Shown here one piece after another: positions 9,199-18,788 of a stretch of DNA of 64,000 nucleotides (positions within the stretch are counted from its first letter, which is position 1; every line of letters begins with the position of its first letter). A model generated the notes under the pieces. That model was not told the DNA's origin and made no database searches. It worked only from the letters and a program-made list of their open reading frames with translations. The position numbers and the translations under genes are program-made. The DNA comes from Achromobacter insolitus (GTDB lineage: Bacteria; Pseudomonadota; Gammaproteobacteria; Burkholderiales; Burkholderiaceae_B), in assembly GCF_002209555.1 (NCBI RefSeq), contig NZ_NJIF01000001.1, positions 558,001 to 622,000 on the forward strand. The letters run 5' to 3'.

Positions 9199-10512
9199 GT
9201 GCAGCACAAAGCAGTTCCCACGCGCAACATCGTGGCGGCAGTTATAGGCAATGCCCTCGAATGGTACGACTTCCTCGTGTTCGCGTTCATGACGCCGATC
9301 ATCTCGAAGCTGTTCTTCCCGACCGACCCCAGCGTTCCCGGCAGCGAGCTGAACGCCATCCTGATGACGACGGCGATCTTCGGCGTAGGCTTCTTCATGC
9401 GGCCGGTCGGCGGCATCATCCTGGGCCTTTATGGCGACAAGAAAGGCCGCAAGGCGGCCATGGTCATGGTGACCTCGCTGATGGCCATTTCGATCGCGCT
9501 CATCACCGTCGCTCCTACGTATCATGCGGCAGGCATCCTCGCCCCGATCTTCATCCTGATCGCACGCCTCCTGCAGGGCTTCTCGGCCGGCGGCGAATTC
9601 GGCACCTCGACAGCGCTGCTGATTGAAATGGCGCCCAACGGCAAGCGCGGCTTCTATGGCTCTTGGCAGATGGCTGGCCAGATGCTGGCCCTGCTGATCG
9701 GCGCAGCCTGCGGCACGCTCATCACCGAGTTCTTCACGCCGCAGCAGATCGCGGACTGGGCATGGCGCCTGCCTTTCGCCTTTGGCCTAGTAATTGTGCC
9801 CATCGCCATCTATATTCGCCGCAACGTCGACGAAACCGACGCCTTCAAGCAGCTCAAGGAAGAAGAGCGCCAAGCCGCCGCGCGCGGCGACGTGCGACGC
9901 CTGAGCCTGGGCCAGATGCTGAAGACGCACACCCGGGAGACGCTGATCGGCGTGGGCCTGGTGGTGACGGCGACCGTGTCCATCTACATCACCTTCACGT
10001 ATCTGGTGACCTACTCCACGCAAATCCTGAAGCTGCCGCTGAACCAGACCTTCCTGGTGCAGATGGCGGGAGCGGCGTTGATGGTGCTGCTGACGCCCTT
10101 CATGGGCGCCTGGTCGGACCGCGTCGGTCGCCGTCCGATCGTGATCGGCTCGCTCATCGGCTACCTGATCGTGCTGTACCCGCTGTACTACTGGCTGTCG
10201 GACGCCCCGTCCATCGGCCGCCTGCTGGCCGTGCAAGTGGTGGTCTGCCTGTTCGTGTCGGCCTTCTTCGGCGTGTTCAGCACCGTGATGGCGGAACTGT
10301 TCCCGGCTCGCGTGCGCTCGGTGGGCCTGTCCCTGGCCTATAACGTCGCCGTGATGATTTTCGGCGGCTTCGCGCAGTTCATCGTGACCTGGCTGATCAA
10401 GACCACCGGGTCGCCGATGGCGCCTGCCTACTACGTGATGTTCGGCGTGGCGCTGGGGCTGATCGCCGCGTTCTACATGCGCGAGCGCGCGCACGAGCAG
10501 CTGGACCACTGA
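9199..10512 (+). CDS. MFS transporter, metabolite:H+ symporter (MHS) family
   Basis: A 437-residue inner-membrane carrier with about 12 transmembrane segments. It has the MHS hallmark GNALEWYDF near residue 20 and the MFS loop motif GLYGDKKGRK after helix 2, repeated as WSDRVGRRP in the second half. The family includes citrate, alpha-ketoglutarate, shikimate and betaine/proline symporters; the substrate cannot be assigned. It starts with GTG at 9199, supported by AAGGAG 5 bp upstream. It stands alone, divergent from argE and convergent with relA, and has its own terminator. Confidence 0.87.
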   Translation: MQHKAVPTRNIVAAVIGNALEWYDFLVFAFMTPIISKLFFPTDPSVPGSELNAILMTTAIFGVGFFMRPVGGIILGLYGDKKGRKAAMVMVTSLMAISIALITVAPTYHAAGILAPIFILIARLLQGFSAGGEFGTSTALLIEMAPNGKRGFYGSWQMAGQMLALLIGAACGTLITEFFTPQQIADWAWRLPFAFGLVIVPIAIYIRRNVDETDAFKQLKEEERQAAARGDVRRLSLGQMLKTHTRETLIGVGLVVTATVSIYITFTYLVTYSTQILKLPLNQTFLVQMAGAALMVLLTPFMGAWSDRVGRRPIVIGSLIGYLIVLYPLYYWLSDAPSIGRLLAVQVVVCLFVSAFFGVFSTVMAELFPARVRSVGLSLAYNVAVMIFGGFAQFIVTWLIKTTGSPMAPAYYVMFGVALGLIAAFYMRERAHEQLDH

Positions 10513-10523
10513 GTCCCGCCGCC

Positions 10524-10547
10524 ACCCGGGCCGCAGGGCCCGGGTTT
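10524..10547 (+). terminator. Terminator of the MFS gene
   Basis: A 9-bp GC-rich perfect stem (ACCCGGGCC and its complement) with a 4-nt loop is followed by TTT, 11 bp after the stop. It sits between convergent genes and may act on both. Confidence 0.7.
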
Positions 10548-10552
10548 CCCGC

Positions 10553-12820
10553 CTAGCGGCGCGTCGCCGACGACACGCCCGGCACTTCGGCCAGGGCGTC
10601 CAGGGCGCGGGACAGCGACTCCCCCCCGCGCACTTCCACCGTGAACACCATGTGGGCCAGCGACTGCTTGCTCTGCGTGTTCACGCCCACCACATTCAGG
10701 CGCAGCCGGGCAAAAACCTCGGACAGGTCCCGCAGCAGGCCGGAACGGTCGTGCGCGCGCACACTGATGTCCACCGGATAAAAGGTATCGGCGGTTTCGC
10801 CCCAGGCGACCTCGATGACGCGTTCGGGCTCGCGCGCCGCCAAAGCCAGATAGCTGTGGCAATCGCTGCGGTGAATCGACACGCCCCGCCCGCGCGTGAC
10901 AAAGCCGGCAATCGGGTCCGGGGGCGCCGGACGGCAGCAGCGCGCCAGCTGGGTCAGGAGCGATCCCACCCCAACCACCAGCACGCCGCTCTTGCCGCTT
11001 TTTTCAGCGCTGCCTGCGCTGGCATGGCGCAAGGCAGCCGGTTGCGGCTCGGCGGCCGGCGCCGGCTGCTGGAACAAGGTATCGATCTGCCGCAGGCTGA
11101 ACTCTTCCTTGGCCGCCGCCACGTACAGGTCGTCGGCGCGGGCGAACCCGAGGTTCTGCGCCAGCTGCTCCAGGTTGACGGCAGTCTTGCCCAGACGTTG
11201 AAGTTCTTTTTCGACCAGGGCCTGGCCCTGCGTAATGCGTTGCTGCAGCTCGATCGCGTTGAACCACATGCGCACCTTGGCCCGGGCCCGGGGGCTCGCC
11301 AAAAAGCCCAGCTGAGGATTGAGCCAGTCGCGCGACGGCCCGCCAGACTTGGCGGAAATGATCTCCACGGTCTGTCCGGTGGACAGATGCGTCTGTAGCG
11401 GCACCATCTGGCCATCGACGCGCGCGCCGCGGCAGCGGTGGCCCAGGTCGGTATGCAGGTGATAGGCGAAATCCACGGGCGTGGCGCCCGCCGGCAATTC
11501 AATCACGCGCGCCTGCGGCGTCAGCACATAGATGCGTTCGTCGGTATGCGGCGGGGCTGCCGCGGGGCCACGGCTCTTGCCCGACGCCGGCTTGGCGGGC
11601 ACGGCCTTGGCGGGTTCGCTACCGCCCTCGACATCGCTATTCCAGGCCAGCAACTGGCGCATCCACGCCAATTGGCGGTCGTATTCGCTGGAGGCGGCCA
11701 CTTGGCCACCCTTGGCGCCCGCTTCCTTGTAGCGCCAGTGCGCGGCCATGCCGTACTCGGCGAACTGGTGCATCTCGCGCGTGCGGATCTGCACCTCGAA
11801 AGGACGGCCGTCGTCATCGGCCACCACCGTGTGCAAGGAGCGGTAGCCGTTGGGTTTGGGCCGCGAAATATAGTCGTCGAACTCTTCGGAGATCGGCGTC
11901 CACATTTCGTGCACCATGCCCAACGCCGTATAACAGGCGCGCACGTCGTCCACGATGATGCGCAACGCGCGCAGGTCGTACATCTGCGAGAAATCCAGCC
12001 GCTTCACGCGCATCTTGTTCCAGATGCTGTAGATGTGCTTGGGACGGCCACTGACCTCGGCCTCGACCCCGGCGCGGGCCAGGCCGGTCTGCAGGCGTTC
12101 GATGGCCCCGGCGATGAAGGCCTCGCGCTCCACCCGCTTTTCTTCGAGCAGGCGGGCGATCTGCTTGTATTTTTCGGGCTCCAGGAAGCGGAAGGCCAAG
12201 TCTTCCATTTCCCACTTGATCTGCCAGATCCCCAGGCGGTTTGCCAGGGGCGCGTACAGATCCAGGGTCTCCCGCGCGAAATCGGTAGAGCACGGCGCCT
12301 TGCTTTCCGCGTGCCAACGCAAGGTGCGCAGGCGCGACGCCAGCCGCATCAACACGATGCGCAAGTCGGCCGCCATGGCCAGCAGCATCTTGCGCTGCAT
12401 TTCCTTCTGCGAACCGCTTTCGGCAGCGGCATCGCTTGCCTGCCGGGCCACCACGCCCAGCCGCAACAGGGCGCGCGCGCCCTGCACCAGCCGCGCGATC
12501 TCGGCGCCGAATGCGGCGGCGACCGGATCGTTGCGCAAGGACGGCGCAGGCGCCATCAGGTCGGTGGGCAAGGCGGCCAGCAACGCCGCCGCGCGGGTGG
12601 CGGCATCGGTATGCAAGGCTGCAAGTATGCGGACCACGCCCGCGCCATGCCCGGCCAGGGGCTCGCCGGTCAAGGCGTGCTGTCCTTCAAAACGCGGCTC
12701 GGCCCAGGCCACGGCCTGGTCGATCAGCGTCATGCCGTCGGCGTCCAGGCCGGCGCCTACCTCCTGCCGCCAGGAAGCGTCGAAAGGCGTAGGCGCGTCG
12801 GGAACAGGCGGGGCGGACAT
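10553..12820 (-). CDS. relA: RelA, (p)ppGpp synthetase (stringent response)
   Basis: A 755-residue ribosome-associated GTP/GDP pyrophosphokinase. The N-terminal HD hydrolase region (about 45-145) has lost the HDxxED metal motif (the site reads AALLAALPTD), so it should not hydrolyse ppGpp. The synthetase domain (about 250-365) carries the RelA-type EFDD (313-316) and RPKPNGYRSLH. TGS (about 428-490) and C-terminal ACT (about 680-755) domains follow. This makes it monofunctional RelA rather than bifunctional SpoT, which should lie elsewhere. The gene is monocistronic and divergent from mtfA. Confidence 0.95.
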   Translation of the reverse strand: MSAPPVPDAPTPFDASWRQEVGAGLDADGMTLIDQAVAWAEPRFEGQHALTGEPLAGHGAGVVRILAALHTDAATRAAALLAALPTDLMAPAPSLRNDPVAAAFGAEIARLVQGARALLRLGVVARQASDAAAESGSQKEMQRKMLLAMAADLRIVLMRLASRLRTLRWHAESKAPCSTDFARETLDLYAPLANRLGIWQIKWEMEDLAFRFLEPEKYKQIARLLEEKRVEREAFIAGAIERLQTGLARAGVEAEVSGRPKHIYSIWNKMRVKRLDFSQMYDLRALRIIVDDVRACYTALGMVHEMWTPISEEFDDYISRPKPNGYRSLHTVVADDDGRPFEVQIRTREMHQFAEYGMAAHWRYKEAGAKGGQVAASSEYDRQLAWMRQLLAWNSDVEGGSEPAKAVPAKPASGKSRGPAAAPPHTDERIYVLTPQARVIELPAGATPVDFAYHLHTDLGHRCRGARVDGQMVPLQTHLSTGQTVEIISAKSGGPSRDWLNPQLGFLASPRARAKVRMWFNAIELQQRITQGQALVEKELQRLGKTAVNLEQLAQNLGFARADDLYVAAAKEEFSLRQIDTLFQQPAPAAEPQPAALRHASAGSAEKSGKSGVLVVGVGSLLTQLARCCRPAPPDPIAGFVTRGRGVSIHRSDCHSYLALAAREPERVIEVAWGETADTFYPVDISVRAHDRSGLLRDLSEVFARLRLNVVGVNTQSKQSLAHMVFTVEVRGGESLSRALDALAEVPGVSSATRR

Positions 12821-12925
12821 GACGGATGTCGAGCAGATGTAGTTTGATATCCCGACACTCTACACTAGGGTTTGTTATCGCTAAAACAAGCCGCTAGCCC
12901 CGGCATATGGAAGGAACCAAAGCTT

Positions 12926-13759
12926 ATGTTGCGCTGGCTGAAGGGCCGGGGTGCCCGCCCGTCCGCGGTGGCCGAAATGCAGGCCCGCATCTCGCCGGAA
13001 TTGTGGCGCCAGGTGCTGGACGCCCACCCGTTCCTGGCGGCGTTGACCGCCGAGGAAGCCGCTCAATTGCTGGCGCGTTCGGCCTGGTTGCTGGCCAGCA
13101 AGAACATCAACGGCGCGCAGGGGCTCGAGGTCTCGGATTTCATGCGCCTGAGTATCGCCGCGCAGGCCAGTCTGCCCATCCTCAACCTGGCGCCGGAACT
13201 GTACGAAGGCTGGGACGAGATCATCGTGTACCCCGCCAGTTTCCGCATTCCCCGCTCGCGCCAGGACGACGATGGCGTGGTGCACGAATACCTGGAGGAC
13301 GCGGCCGGCGAGGCCTGGGAAGGCGGGCCGCTGGTCCTGTCCTGGGAAGACACGCAGTTCTCCGATGGCGGCTTCAATGTGGTCATCCACGAATTCGCCC
13401 ACAAACTCGACCTGCGCTCGGGTTACGCCGACGGCATGCCCTCGCTGGCCGCCCACCCCGAGCTCAAGCCGCAGTCCTGGCGCCGCATCCTGGACGACAG
13501 CCTGGATCGTTTCATTGCAGCCGTGGACGCGGTCGAGGCAGCCATTCCGCACGACGTCGACCCCGAGAGCGAGGCTGCTGACGCCTGGTACGGCCAACTG
13601 CCGATGGACCCATATGCCGCCACCGACGAAGCCGAGTTCTTCGCGGTCAGCTCGGAACACTTCTTCGTGGATCCCTACCCCATGCACGAAGCCCTGCCGC
13701 AATGGTATGGGCTGCTGCGGGCCTACTACCGGCAGGATCCGCTGGAACGCTACGCATGA
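12926..13759 (+). CDS. mtfA: MtfA-type zinc-dependent peptidase
   Basis: A 277-residue cytoplasmic protein with the zincin motif HEFAH (H155, E156, H159) inside NVVIHEFAHKLD, and the downstream block EAEFFAVSSEHFFVDP that supplies further active-site residues. In E. coli MtfA (YeeI) binds the repressor Mlc and has aminopeptidase activity. The start at 12926 gives MLRWLKGRGA, which fits the family; a longer frame starts 54 bp upstream. It overlaps the next gene by ATGA. The function here is by homology only. Confidence 0.88.
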   Translation: MLRWLKGRGARPSAVAEMQARISPELWRQVLDAHPFLAALTAEEAAQLLARSAWLLASKNINGAQGLEVSDFMRLSIAAQASLPILNLAPELYEGWDEIIVYPASFRIPRSRQDDDGVVHEYLEDAAGEAWEGGPLVLSWEDTQFSDGGFNVVIHEFAHKLDLRSGYADGMPSLAAHPELKPQSWRRILDDSLDRFIAAVDAVEAAIPHDVDPESEAADAWYGQLPMDPYAATDEAEFFAVSSEHFFVDPYPMHEALPQWYGLLRAYYRQDPLERYA

Positions 13760-14265
13760 AACAGCTGCTGATCGTGTGGCATTCGCGCACCGGCGCCGCG
13801 CGGCAGATGGCCGAAGCCGCGGCGCGCGGCGCGCGCTCGGCCGCCACCCAGCTGGATCAGGCGTCCGATCTGAGCGTCGTGCTGCGGCCGGCCGCGGAGG
13901 TTCAGGCAGAGGAGTTGCTTGCCAGCCACGGCTACCTGTTCTGCGCGCCCGAAAACCTGGCGACGCTAAGCGGCGAGATGAAGGAATTCTTCGACCGCAA
14001 CTACTATGCGGTGCTGGATCGGATACAGGGATTGCCTTACGCCTGCGCCATCAGCGCGGGCAGCGACGGCACGGGCGCGGCGCGGCAGGTGGAACGCATC
14101 TGCACCGGCTGGCGGCTCCGATCGCTGGCGCCGCCGCTCATCGTCAACATGGGCGCTCAAACCGCGCAGCAAATCCTGGCGCCGAAGACGGTGGCCGGCG
14201 CGGACCTGGATAAGTGCGAGGAATTGGGGGGCCTGCTGGCCGCGACGCTGCTGCTCGGGCAATAG
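13756..14265 (+). CDS. Flavodoxin-fold NAD(P)H-dependent reductase-like protein
   Basis: A 169-residue protein. The N-terminus KQLLIVWHSRTGAARQMAEAA has the flavodoxin phosphate-binding loop (SRTGAAR), and FCAPENLATLSGEMKEFFDR is the second FMN-contact region seen in WrbA/flavodoxin-like proteins. Redox partner and substrate are unknown. Its ATG overlaps the mtfA stop (ATGA), so the two are translationally coupled; I know of no described functional link between them. Confidence 0.8.
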   Translation: MKQLLIVWHSRTGAARQMAEAAARGARSAATQLDQASDLSVVLRPAAEVQAEELLASHGYLFCAPENLATLSGEMKEFFDRNYYAVLDRIQGLPYACAISAGSDGTGAARQVERICTGWRLRSLAPPLIVNMGAQTAQQILAPKTVAGADLDKCEELGGLLAATLLLGQ

Positions 14266-14293
14266 ACGGCAGAGCGGAAGAAGAGGCATGCAT

Positions 14294-14356
14294 GGGCGGA
14301 TGCGCGCACCCGCCCCCAGGGGATCGCCCTGGCATGCGCCGGGCGCTGATGCGCCC
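14294..14356. terminator. Two hairpins between convergent genes
   Basis: A near-palindrome at 14294-14315 (GGGCGG and CCGCCC arms around TGCGCGCA, one A/C mismatch) and a second perfect 6-bp stem GGGCGC-TGAT-GCGCCC at 14341-14356 fill the gap between the flavodoxin gene and ridA. Neither has a clear T-run. Confidence 0.4.
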
Positions 14357-14373
14357 AACGCGGGGAAGGCGTC

Positions 14374-14724
14374 TTAGACGGCAGCCGTCACGACGATTTC
14401 GACCTTGTAATCCGGATTGGCAAGGCGGGCTTCAACGGTGGCGCGCGGAGGCGAATTGCCGTCGGCGACCCAGGCGTCCCAGGCCTTGTTCATGCCATCG
14501 AATTCCTTCATGTTGGCCACGTAGATCTGGGCCATCAGGATCTTGGTCTTGTCGGTGCCGGCTTCGGCCAGCAGGCGGTCGATCGTGGCGAGCACCTGTT
14601 CGGTCTGGCCGGTGATGTCCAGCGTGGAATCGTCCGGCACCTGGCCGGCCAGGTACGCGACGCCGTTGTACACGGCCATGTCGGACAGGCGCTTGGCCAC
14701 GTGGAAGCGCTTGATGCTGCTCAT
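14374..14724 (-). CDS. RidA family protein (YjgF/YER057c/UK114)
   Basis: A 116-residue protein with the RidA fold and the signature arginine in SPPRATVEARL, which in active members hydrolyses reactive enamines/imines released by PLP enzymes. The N-terminus and the MAQIYVANMKEFDGMN segment fit the RidA-like subgroup (Rid2-7 type) rather than the archetype. It lies 72 bp downstream of pncB on the same strand. The exact subgroup activity cannot be decided from sequence. Confidence 0.85.
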   Translation of the reverse strand: MSSIKRFHVAKRLSDMAVYNGVAYLAGQVPDDSTLDITGQTEQVLATIDRLLAEAGTDKTKILMAQIYVANMKEFDGMNKAWDAWVADGNSPPRATVEARLANPDYKVEIVVTAAV

Positions 14725-14796
14725 GAATAGTCCCCTAGATTCGAGTGGGTTGGGTGGAACAATGCAGAAGAACCCGCAATTTACCCCGAGCCGCCA

Positions 14797-15972
14797 TCAG
14801 GCGGGAGGCAATTGGAATACCTGGCGCAGATAGGCCAGGTAGGCTGGATCGTCGCACATGGTCTTTTCCGGCGCGTCGGACACCTTGGCCACCGGCTGCC
14901 CATTGCAGCGGACCATCTTCATGACGATCTGCAAGGGTTCGTGGCCCAGGTCGTTGGTCAGGTTGGTGCCGATGCCGAAAGACACCTTGCAGCGGCCGGA
15001 AAACTGGCGGGCCAGCTCGATGGCGCGCGGGAAAGTCAGCGAATCCGAGAACACCAGCGTCTTGGCCCTGGGATCCACGCGGTTCTTGCGGTAGTGCTCG
15101 AGCAGGCGCTCGCCCCAGACGAAGGGATCGCCGGAGTCATGCCGCGCGCCGTCGAACAGCTTGCAGAAATACATGTCGAAATCGCGCAGGAAGGCATCCA
15201 TGCCGTAGACGTCGGACAACGCAATGCCCAGGTCGCCCCGGTACTCCTTGGCCCACACTTCCAGCGCGAAAACCTGCGAATCGCGCAAGCGCGGACCCAG
15301 CGCCTGGCAGGCCTGCAGGTACTCGTGGCCCATCGTGCCCAGCGGCAGCACTTCATGCTGCTTGGCCAGCAACACGTTACTGGTGCCGGCAAAATGCACG
15401 CCCATCTGGGCTTTCATGGTGGACACGATCTCTTCGTGCCAAATCTTGGAGAAGCGGCGTCGCGTGCCGTATTCAGCCACGCGGAAGTCGGCCAGCGCCG
15501 GATCGTCCAGCACCAGGTGCATCTTGGACTGCAGGCGCTTGCGGCCTTCTTCCCAGTCGGGATTCTTGCGCGTATTGCGGAAGTAGACCTCGTTGACGAT
15601 GGCCAGGACCGGGATTTCGAACAGGATGGTGTGCAGCCAAGGCCCCTTGACCTCGATGCTGATTTCGCCCGGGCCTTCGCCTTCGCCGATATGGATGCAC
15701 CGCTCCGGCAAGTGGAACAGCTCGAGGAAATCGACGAAGTCGCTTTTGATAAAGCGCAAGCCGCCCAGATATTTAAGTTCGTCTTCCGTGAAGCGCAGCT
15801 GGCACAGCTGGTGCACTTCTTCGCGGATTTCGTCCAGGTAGGGACGCAGGTCGATCCCCGGCGTGCGGCATTTGTAACGGTACTCGACCTGAGCAGCGGG
15901 AAACTGATGCAGAACCACCTGCATCATGCTGAATTTATACAGATCGGTGTCGAGCAGCGAAGTGATTATCAT
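14797..15972 (-). CDS. pncB: Nicotinate phosphoribosyltransferase
   Basis: A 391-residue enzyme that makes nicotinate mononucleotide from nicotinate and PRPP (NAD salvage). N-terminal [17 protein letters not shown], the catalytic-histidine region, [17 protein letters not shown] and [10 protein letters not shown] are all PncB signatures. The ATG at 15972 ([10 protein letters not shown]) matches the family; an upstream ATG adds 11 unrelated residues. It is divergent from fdxA. Confidence 0.95.
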   Translation of the reverse strand: MIITSLLDTDLYKFSMMQVVLHQFPAAQVEYRYKCRTPGIDLRPYLDEIREEVHQLCQLRFTEDELKYLGGLRFIKSDFVDFLELFHLPERCIHIGEGEGPGEISIEVKGPWLHTILFEIPVLAIVNEVYFRNTRKNPDWEEGRKRLQSKMHLVLDDPALADFRVAEYGTRRRFSKIWHEEIVSTMKAQMGVHFAGTSNVLLAKQHEVLPLGTMGHEYLQACQALGPRLRDSQVFALEVWAKEYRGDLGIALSDVYGMDAFLRDFDMYFCKLFDGARHDSGDPFVWGERLLEHYRKNRVDPRAKTLVFSDSLTFPRAIELARQFSGRCKVSFGIGTNLTNDLGHEPLQIVMKMVRCNGQPVAKVSDAPEKTMCDDPAYLAYLRQVFQLPPA

Positions 15973-16129
15973 GATGGCGCGTTTCGTTTCGCGACACCAT
16001 AGCATAGAGCCCGCGCCGTCCGGGGCGAAGGGCCACTATGTCAATACGGGTATTGCCGGCACATCGGCGCCGCATTGGGTAAAATCCGCCCAACAAAGAC
16101 ACATATGCCGCCGCTCCCGGAGTTCCTGA

Positions 16130-16453
16130 ATGACCCACGTTGTCACCGAAAACTGTATTAAGTGCAAGTACACCGACTGCGTAGACGTGTGCCCGGTGGA
16201 CTGTTTTCGTGAGGGTCCGAACTTCCTCGTGATCGATCCTGACGAATGCATCGACTGCGCCGTCTGCATCCCGGAATGCCCGGCCAATGCAATCTACGCG
16301 GAAGAAGACGTGCCGCAGGACCAACTGAATTTCATCGCCCTGAATGCCGAACTCTCCCCCGAGTTCGCCAGCATCAGCCGCGCCAAGAAGCCCCTGCCCG
16401 ACGCCGACGAATGGAACGGCAAGCAGGACAAGCTGCAATACCTGGAAAAATAA
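16130..16453 (+). CDS. fdxA: Seven-iron ferredoxin FdxA
   Basis: A 107-residue [3Fe-4S][4Fe-4S] ferredoxin. The first cluster cysteines are in [14 protein letters not shown] (C9, C17, C21) and the second set in [12 protein letters not shown]; the C-terminal tail is the usual FdxA extension. It is a soluble low-potential electron carrier. A GGAG ribosome site precedes the ATG by 8 bp. It is followed by a ferredoxin-NADP reductase 49 bp away, a natural electron donor. Confidence 0.95.
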   Translation: MTHVVTENCIKCKYTDCVDVCPVDCFREGPNFLVIDPDECIDCAVCIPECPANAIYAEEDVPQDQLNFIALNAELSPEFASISRAKKPLPDADEWNGKQDKLQYLEK

Positions 16454-16462
16454 TCCGCGAAC

Positions 16463-16486
16463 GCCGGCCGCCGCCTGGCGGCCGGC
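16463..16486 (+). terminator. Intercistronic hairpin between fdxA and fpr
   Basis: A perfect 10-bp stem (GCCGGCCGCC and its complement, loop GCCT) with no T-run lies 10 bp after the fdxA stop. It probably reduces read-through into fpr or stabilizes the short fdxA mRNA. Confidence 0.5.
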
Positions 16487-16502
16487 CTCGCGCGATGTGC
16501 CG

Positions 16503-17303
16503 ATGACCGACGACTCCAAATACACGCGCCAGACCGTAACCCACGTTCATACCTGGGTGCCCGACAAGCTTTTCTCCGTGCGCGTGACGCGCGACGACGC
16601 GTATACGTTCCTGCCGGGCCAGTTCGCCCGGGTCGGCCTGCCGGAAGCCGGCGCCTCTGAAGGCGAACCCACCCTGTGGCGCGCCTACTCCATGGTGTCG
16701 GCGCCGCATCAGCCCTGGCTGGAGTTCTATTCCATCGTTGTCCCCGAAGGCCTGTTCAGCCCGCGCATGGCGCGGCTGCAGCCCGGCGATTCCCTATACG
16801 TGGAAAAGAACCCCTACGGTTTCCTGACCCTGGAACGCTTCGCGCCTGGCGGCGATCTCTGGCTGCTGGCCTCGGGCACGGGCCTGTCGGCCTACCTGTC
16901 GATCCTGCGCGACCCCGCCGTCTGGCGCGCCTACCGCCGCATCATCCTGGTGCATGGCGTGCGCACCGCCGCGGAGCTTGCCTACCGTAGCGAAATCGAA
17001 TCCTGGCGCGTCCAGCCGGAGCTGGCCGAGTTCTTCGCCGCCGACCCGCAAAAACTCATCTACCTGCCCATCGCGACCCGCGAGGCCCTGCCGGGCATGC
17101 CCCAGGAACGCCTGACCACGCTGATCGCCGACGGCCGCCTGGAGCAACTGGCGGGGCAGCAGCTGGATCCCGCCCAAGCCAAGGTGATGCTCTGCGGCAA
17201 TCCCGACATGCTGGCGGACGCCCGCAAGCTGCTGGGCGAGCGCGGTTTCAAGCCCGGACGCCGCGGCATCCCCGGCAACCTGGCGGTGGAAAACTACTGG
17301 TAG
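16503..17303 (+). CDS. fpr: Ferredoxin/flavodoxin-NADP+ reductase
   Basis: A 266-residue FAD enzyme. The flavin-binding RAYS motif is in WRAYSMVSAPHQPWLEFYSIVV, the NADP-binding LLASGTGLSAYLSILRD segment follows, and the C-terminus ends in aromatic ENYW as in bacterial Fpr. It moves electrons between NADPH and ferredoxin or flavodoxin. The ATG at 16503 gives the normal length; upstream codons overlap fdxA. Pairing with fdxA supports a shared redox role. Confidence 0.93.
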   Translation: MTDDSKYTRQTVTHVHTWVPDKLFSVRVTRDDAYTFLPGQFARVGLPEAGASEGEPTLWRAYSMVSAPHQPWLEFYSIVVPEGLFSPRMARLQPGDSLYVEKNPYGFLTLERFAPGGDLWLLASGTGLSAYLSILRDPAVWRAYRRIILVHGVRTAAELAYRSEIESWRVQPELAEFFAADPQKLIYLPIATREALPGMPQERLTTLIADGRLEQLAGQQLDPAQAKVMLCGNPDMLADARKLLGERGFKPGRRGIPGNLAVENYW

Positions 17304-17341
17304 CGCCACGCCGCCCGACTTAGTGCATAAATCCTCCGTTT

Positions 17342-17355
17342 GGTGCTGCAACACC
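17342..17355 (+). promoter_or_regulatory. GTGCTGCAACAC palindrome upstream of phaZ
   Basis: GGTGCTGCAACACC is an inverted repeat with one mismatched pair, 160 bp before the PHA depolymerase start. The PHA regulator PhaR binds TGC/GCA-rich palindromes in several bacteria, so this is a candidate site; that assignment is inferred only. Confidence 0.3.
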
Positions 17356-17515
17356 TCGCAAAAAGCGCCCTAAACTGGTGCCCAATGGGTAATGGGTCGC
17401 TTTTTAGCAACAGATTTGCTTTTTTTGTCGGCGTTTCTTCAGGCTGTTTAGAAATATCGTTAGTGCCCGGGGCAATAATCGGGACACACGCACGACCCAG
17501 AAGGACTTTTCTCAA

Positions 17516-18742
17516 ATGCTGTATCAATTGCACGAAATGCAGCGCGCCTTCCTGACTCCGTTCGCAGCATTCACGGACGCCGGTTCCCAGCTGTTTTCCA
17601 GCCCCTACAGCCCTCTCGCCTATACCCCGATTTCCCGCCAGATGGCGGCCGGGTATGAGCTGATGACCCGCATCGGCAAGGAATACCAGAAGCCTGCCTG
17701 GAACCTGCCCACCACCGAAATCAAGGGCAAATCCGTCCGCGTCATCGAAGGCGTCGCGATGGACAAGCCGTTCTGTCGCCTGTTGCACTTCCAGCGCGAC
17801 GTCCGCCACGCGGGACGTGACGATCCCAAGGTGCTGCTGGTCGCGCCGCTGTCGGGCCACCACGCCACGCTGCTGCGCGACACCGTGCGCGCCCTGTTGC
17901 CAGCCCACGACGTGTACGTTACCGACTGGGTCGATGCCCGCATGGTGCCGCTGTCTGCCGGGCCGTTCCACCTCAATGACTACGTCCGCTACGTGCAGGA
18001 CTTTATCCGTCACCTGGGCCCGGACGTGCATGTCATTTCCGTGTGCCAGCCCACGGTGCCGGTGCTGGCCGCGGTCTCGCTGATGGCCTCCGCCAATGAT
18101 CCCTGCCAACCGCGCAGCATGGTGATGATGGGTGGCCCCATCGACCCGCGCCAGTCGCCCACGCAGGTGAACCGCCTGGCCACGACCAAGCCCTACGCCT
18201 GGTTCGAGAACCAGGTCATCCACCCCGTGCCGCCGCGCTACCCGGGCGCCGGCCGCAAGGTCTATCCAGGCTTTCTGCAGCATGCCGGATTCATGGCAAT
18301 GAATCCCGACCGCCATATGAAGTCGCACTATGACTTCTACCTGGACCTGCTGCGCGGCGACGATAGCGACGCCGAAGCGCACCGCCGCTTCTACGACGAA
18401 TACAACGCCGTGCTGGACATGCCGGCCGAGTTCTACCTGGACACGATCCGCATGGTGTTCCAGGAATTCCAGCTGCCCAACGGCACCTGGGAAGTAGACG
18501 GCAAGCTTGTGCGGCCGGCGGATATCAAGAACGTCGCCCTTTTCACCATCGAAGGTGAACTGGACGACATCTCGGGCCAGGGCCAGACCCGCGCCGCCAT
18601 CAAGCTGTGCAAGAACATTCCGGCCGAACGCAAGATGCATTACACCGCGCCCAACTGCGGCCACTACGGCATTTTCTCGGGCCGCCGCTGGCGCGAAATG
18701 ATCTGTCCTAAAATTGCCGAATTCATCCGGCAATCTGCGTAG
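17516..18742 (+). CDS. phaZ: Intracellular polyhydroxyalkanoate depolymerase
   Basis: A 408-residue alpha/beta-hydrolase of the intracellular PHB depolymerase family. It has no signal peptide. The nucleophile is a cysteine in HVISVCQPTVPVLAA (C177), matching the catalytic Cys of Ralstonia PhaZa1, with the C-terminal NCGHYGIFSGRRWR block supplying the histidine. It mobilizes stored polyester granules to 3-hydroxybutyrate units. AAGGA precedes the ATG. It stands alone; no phaC/phaP genes are in the window. Confidence 0.93.
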   Translation: MLYQLHEMQRAFLTPFAAFTDAGSQLFSSPYSPLAYTPISRQMAAGYELMTRIGKEYQKPAWNLPTTEIKGKSVRVIEGVAMDKPFCRLLHFQRDVRHAGRDDPKVLLVAPLSGHHATLLRDTVRALLPAHDVYVTDWVDARMVPLSAGPFHLNDYVRYVQDFIRHLGPDVHVISVCQPTVPVLAAVSLMASANDPCQPRSMVMMGGPIDPRQSPTQVNRLATTKPYAWFENQVIHPVPPRYPGAGRKVYPGFLQHAGFMAMNPDRHMKSHYDFYLDLLRGDDSDAEAHRRFYDEYNAVLDMPAEFYLDTIRMVFQEFQLPNGTWEVDGKLVRPADIKNVALFTIEGELDDISGQGQTRAAIKLCKNIPAERKMHYTAPNCGHYGIFSGRRWREMICPKIAEFIRQSA

Positions 18743-18788
18743 GATGGGTATCGCGCGAGTCAACCTGGACTAGCACCCGGACCTTCGA

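Noticed and set aside
17294-18763. A 489-codon open frame on the minus strand
   Set aside because: It is the complement of phaZ, which has convincing catalytic motifs; the antisense product is His/Val-rich and domain-free.
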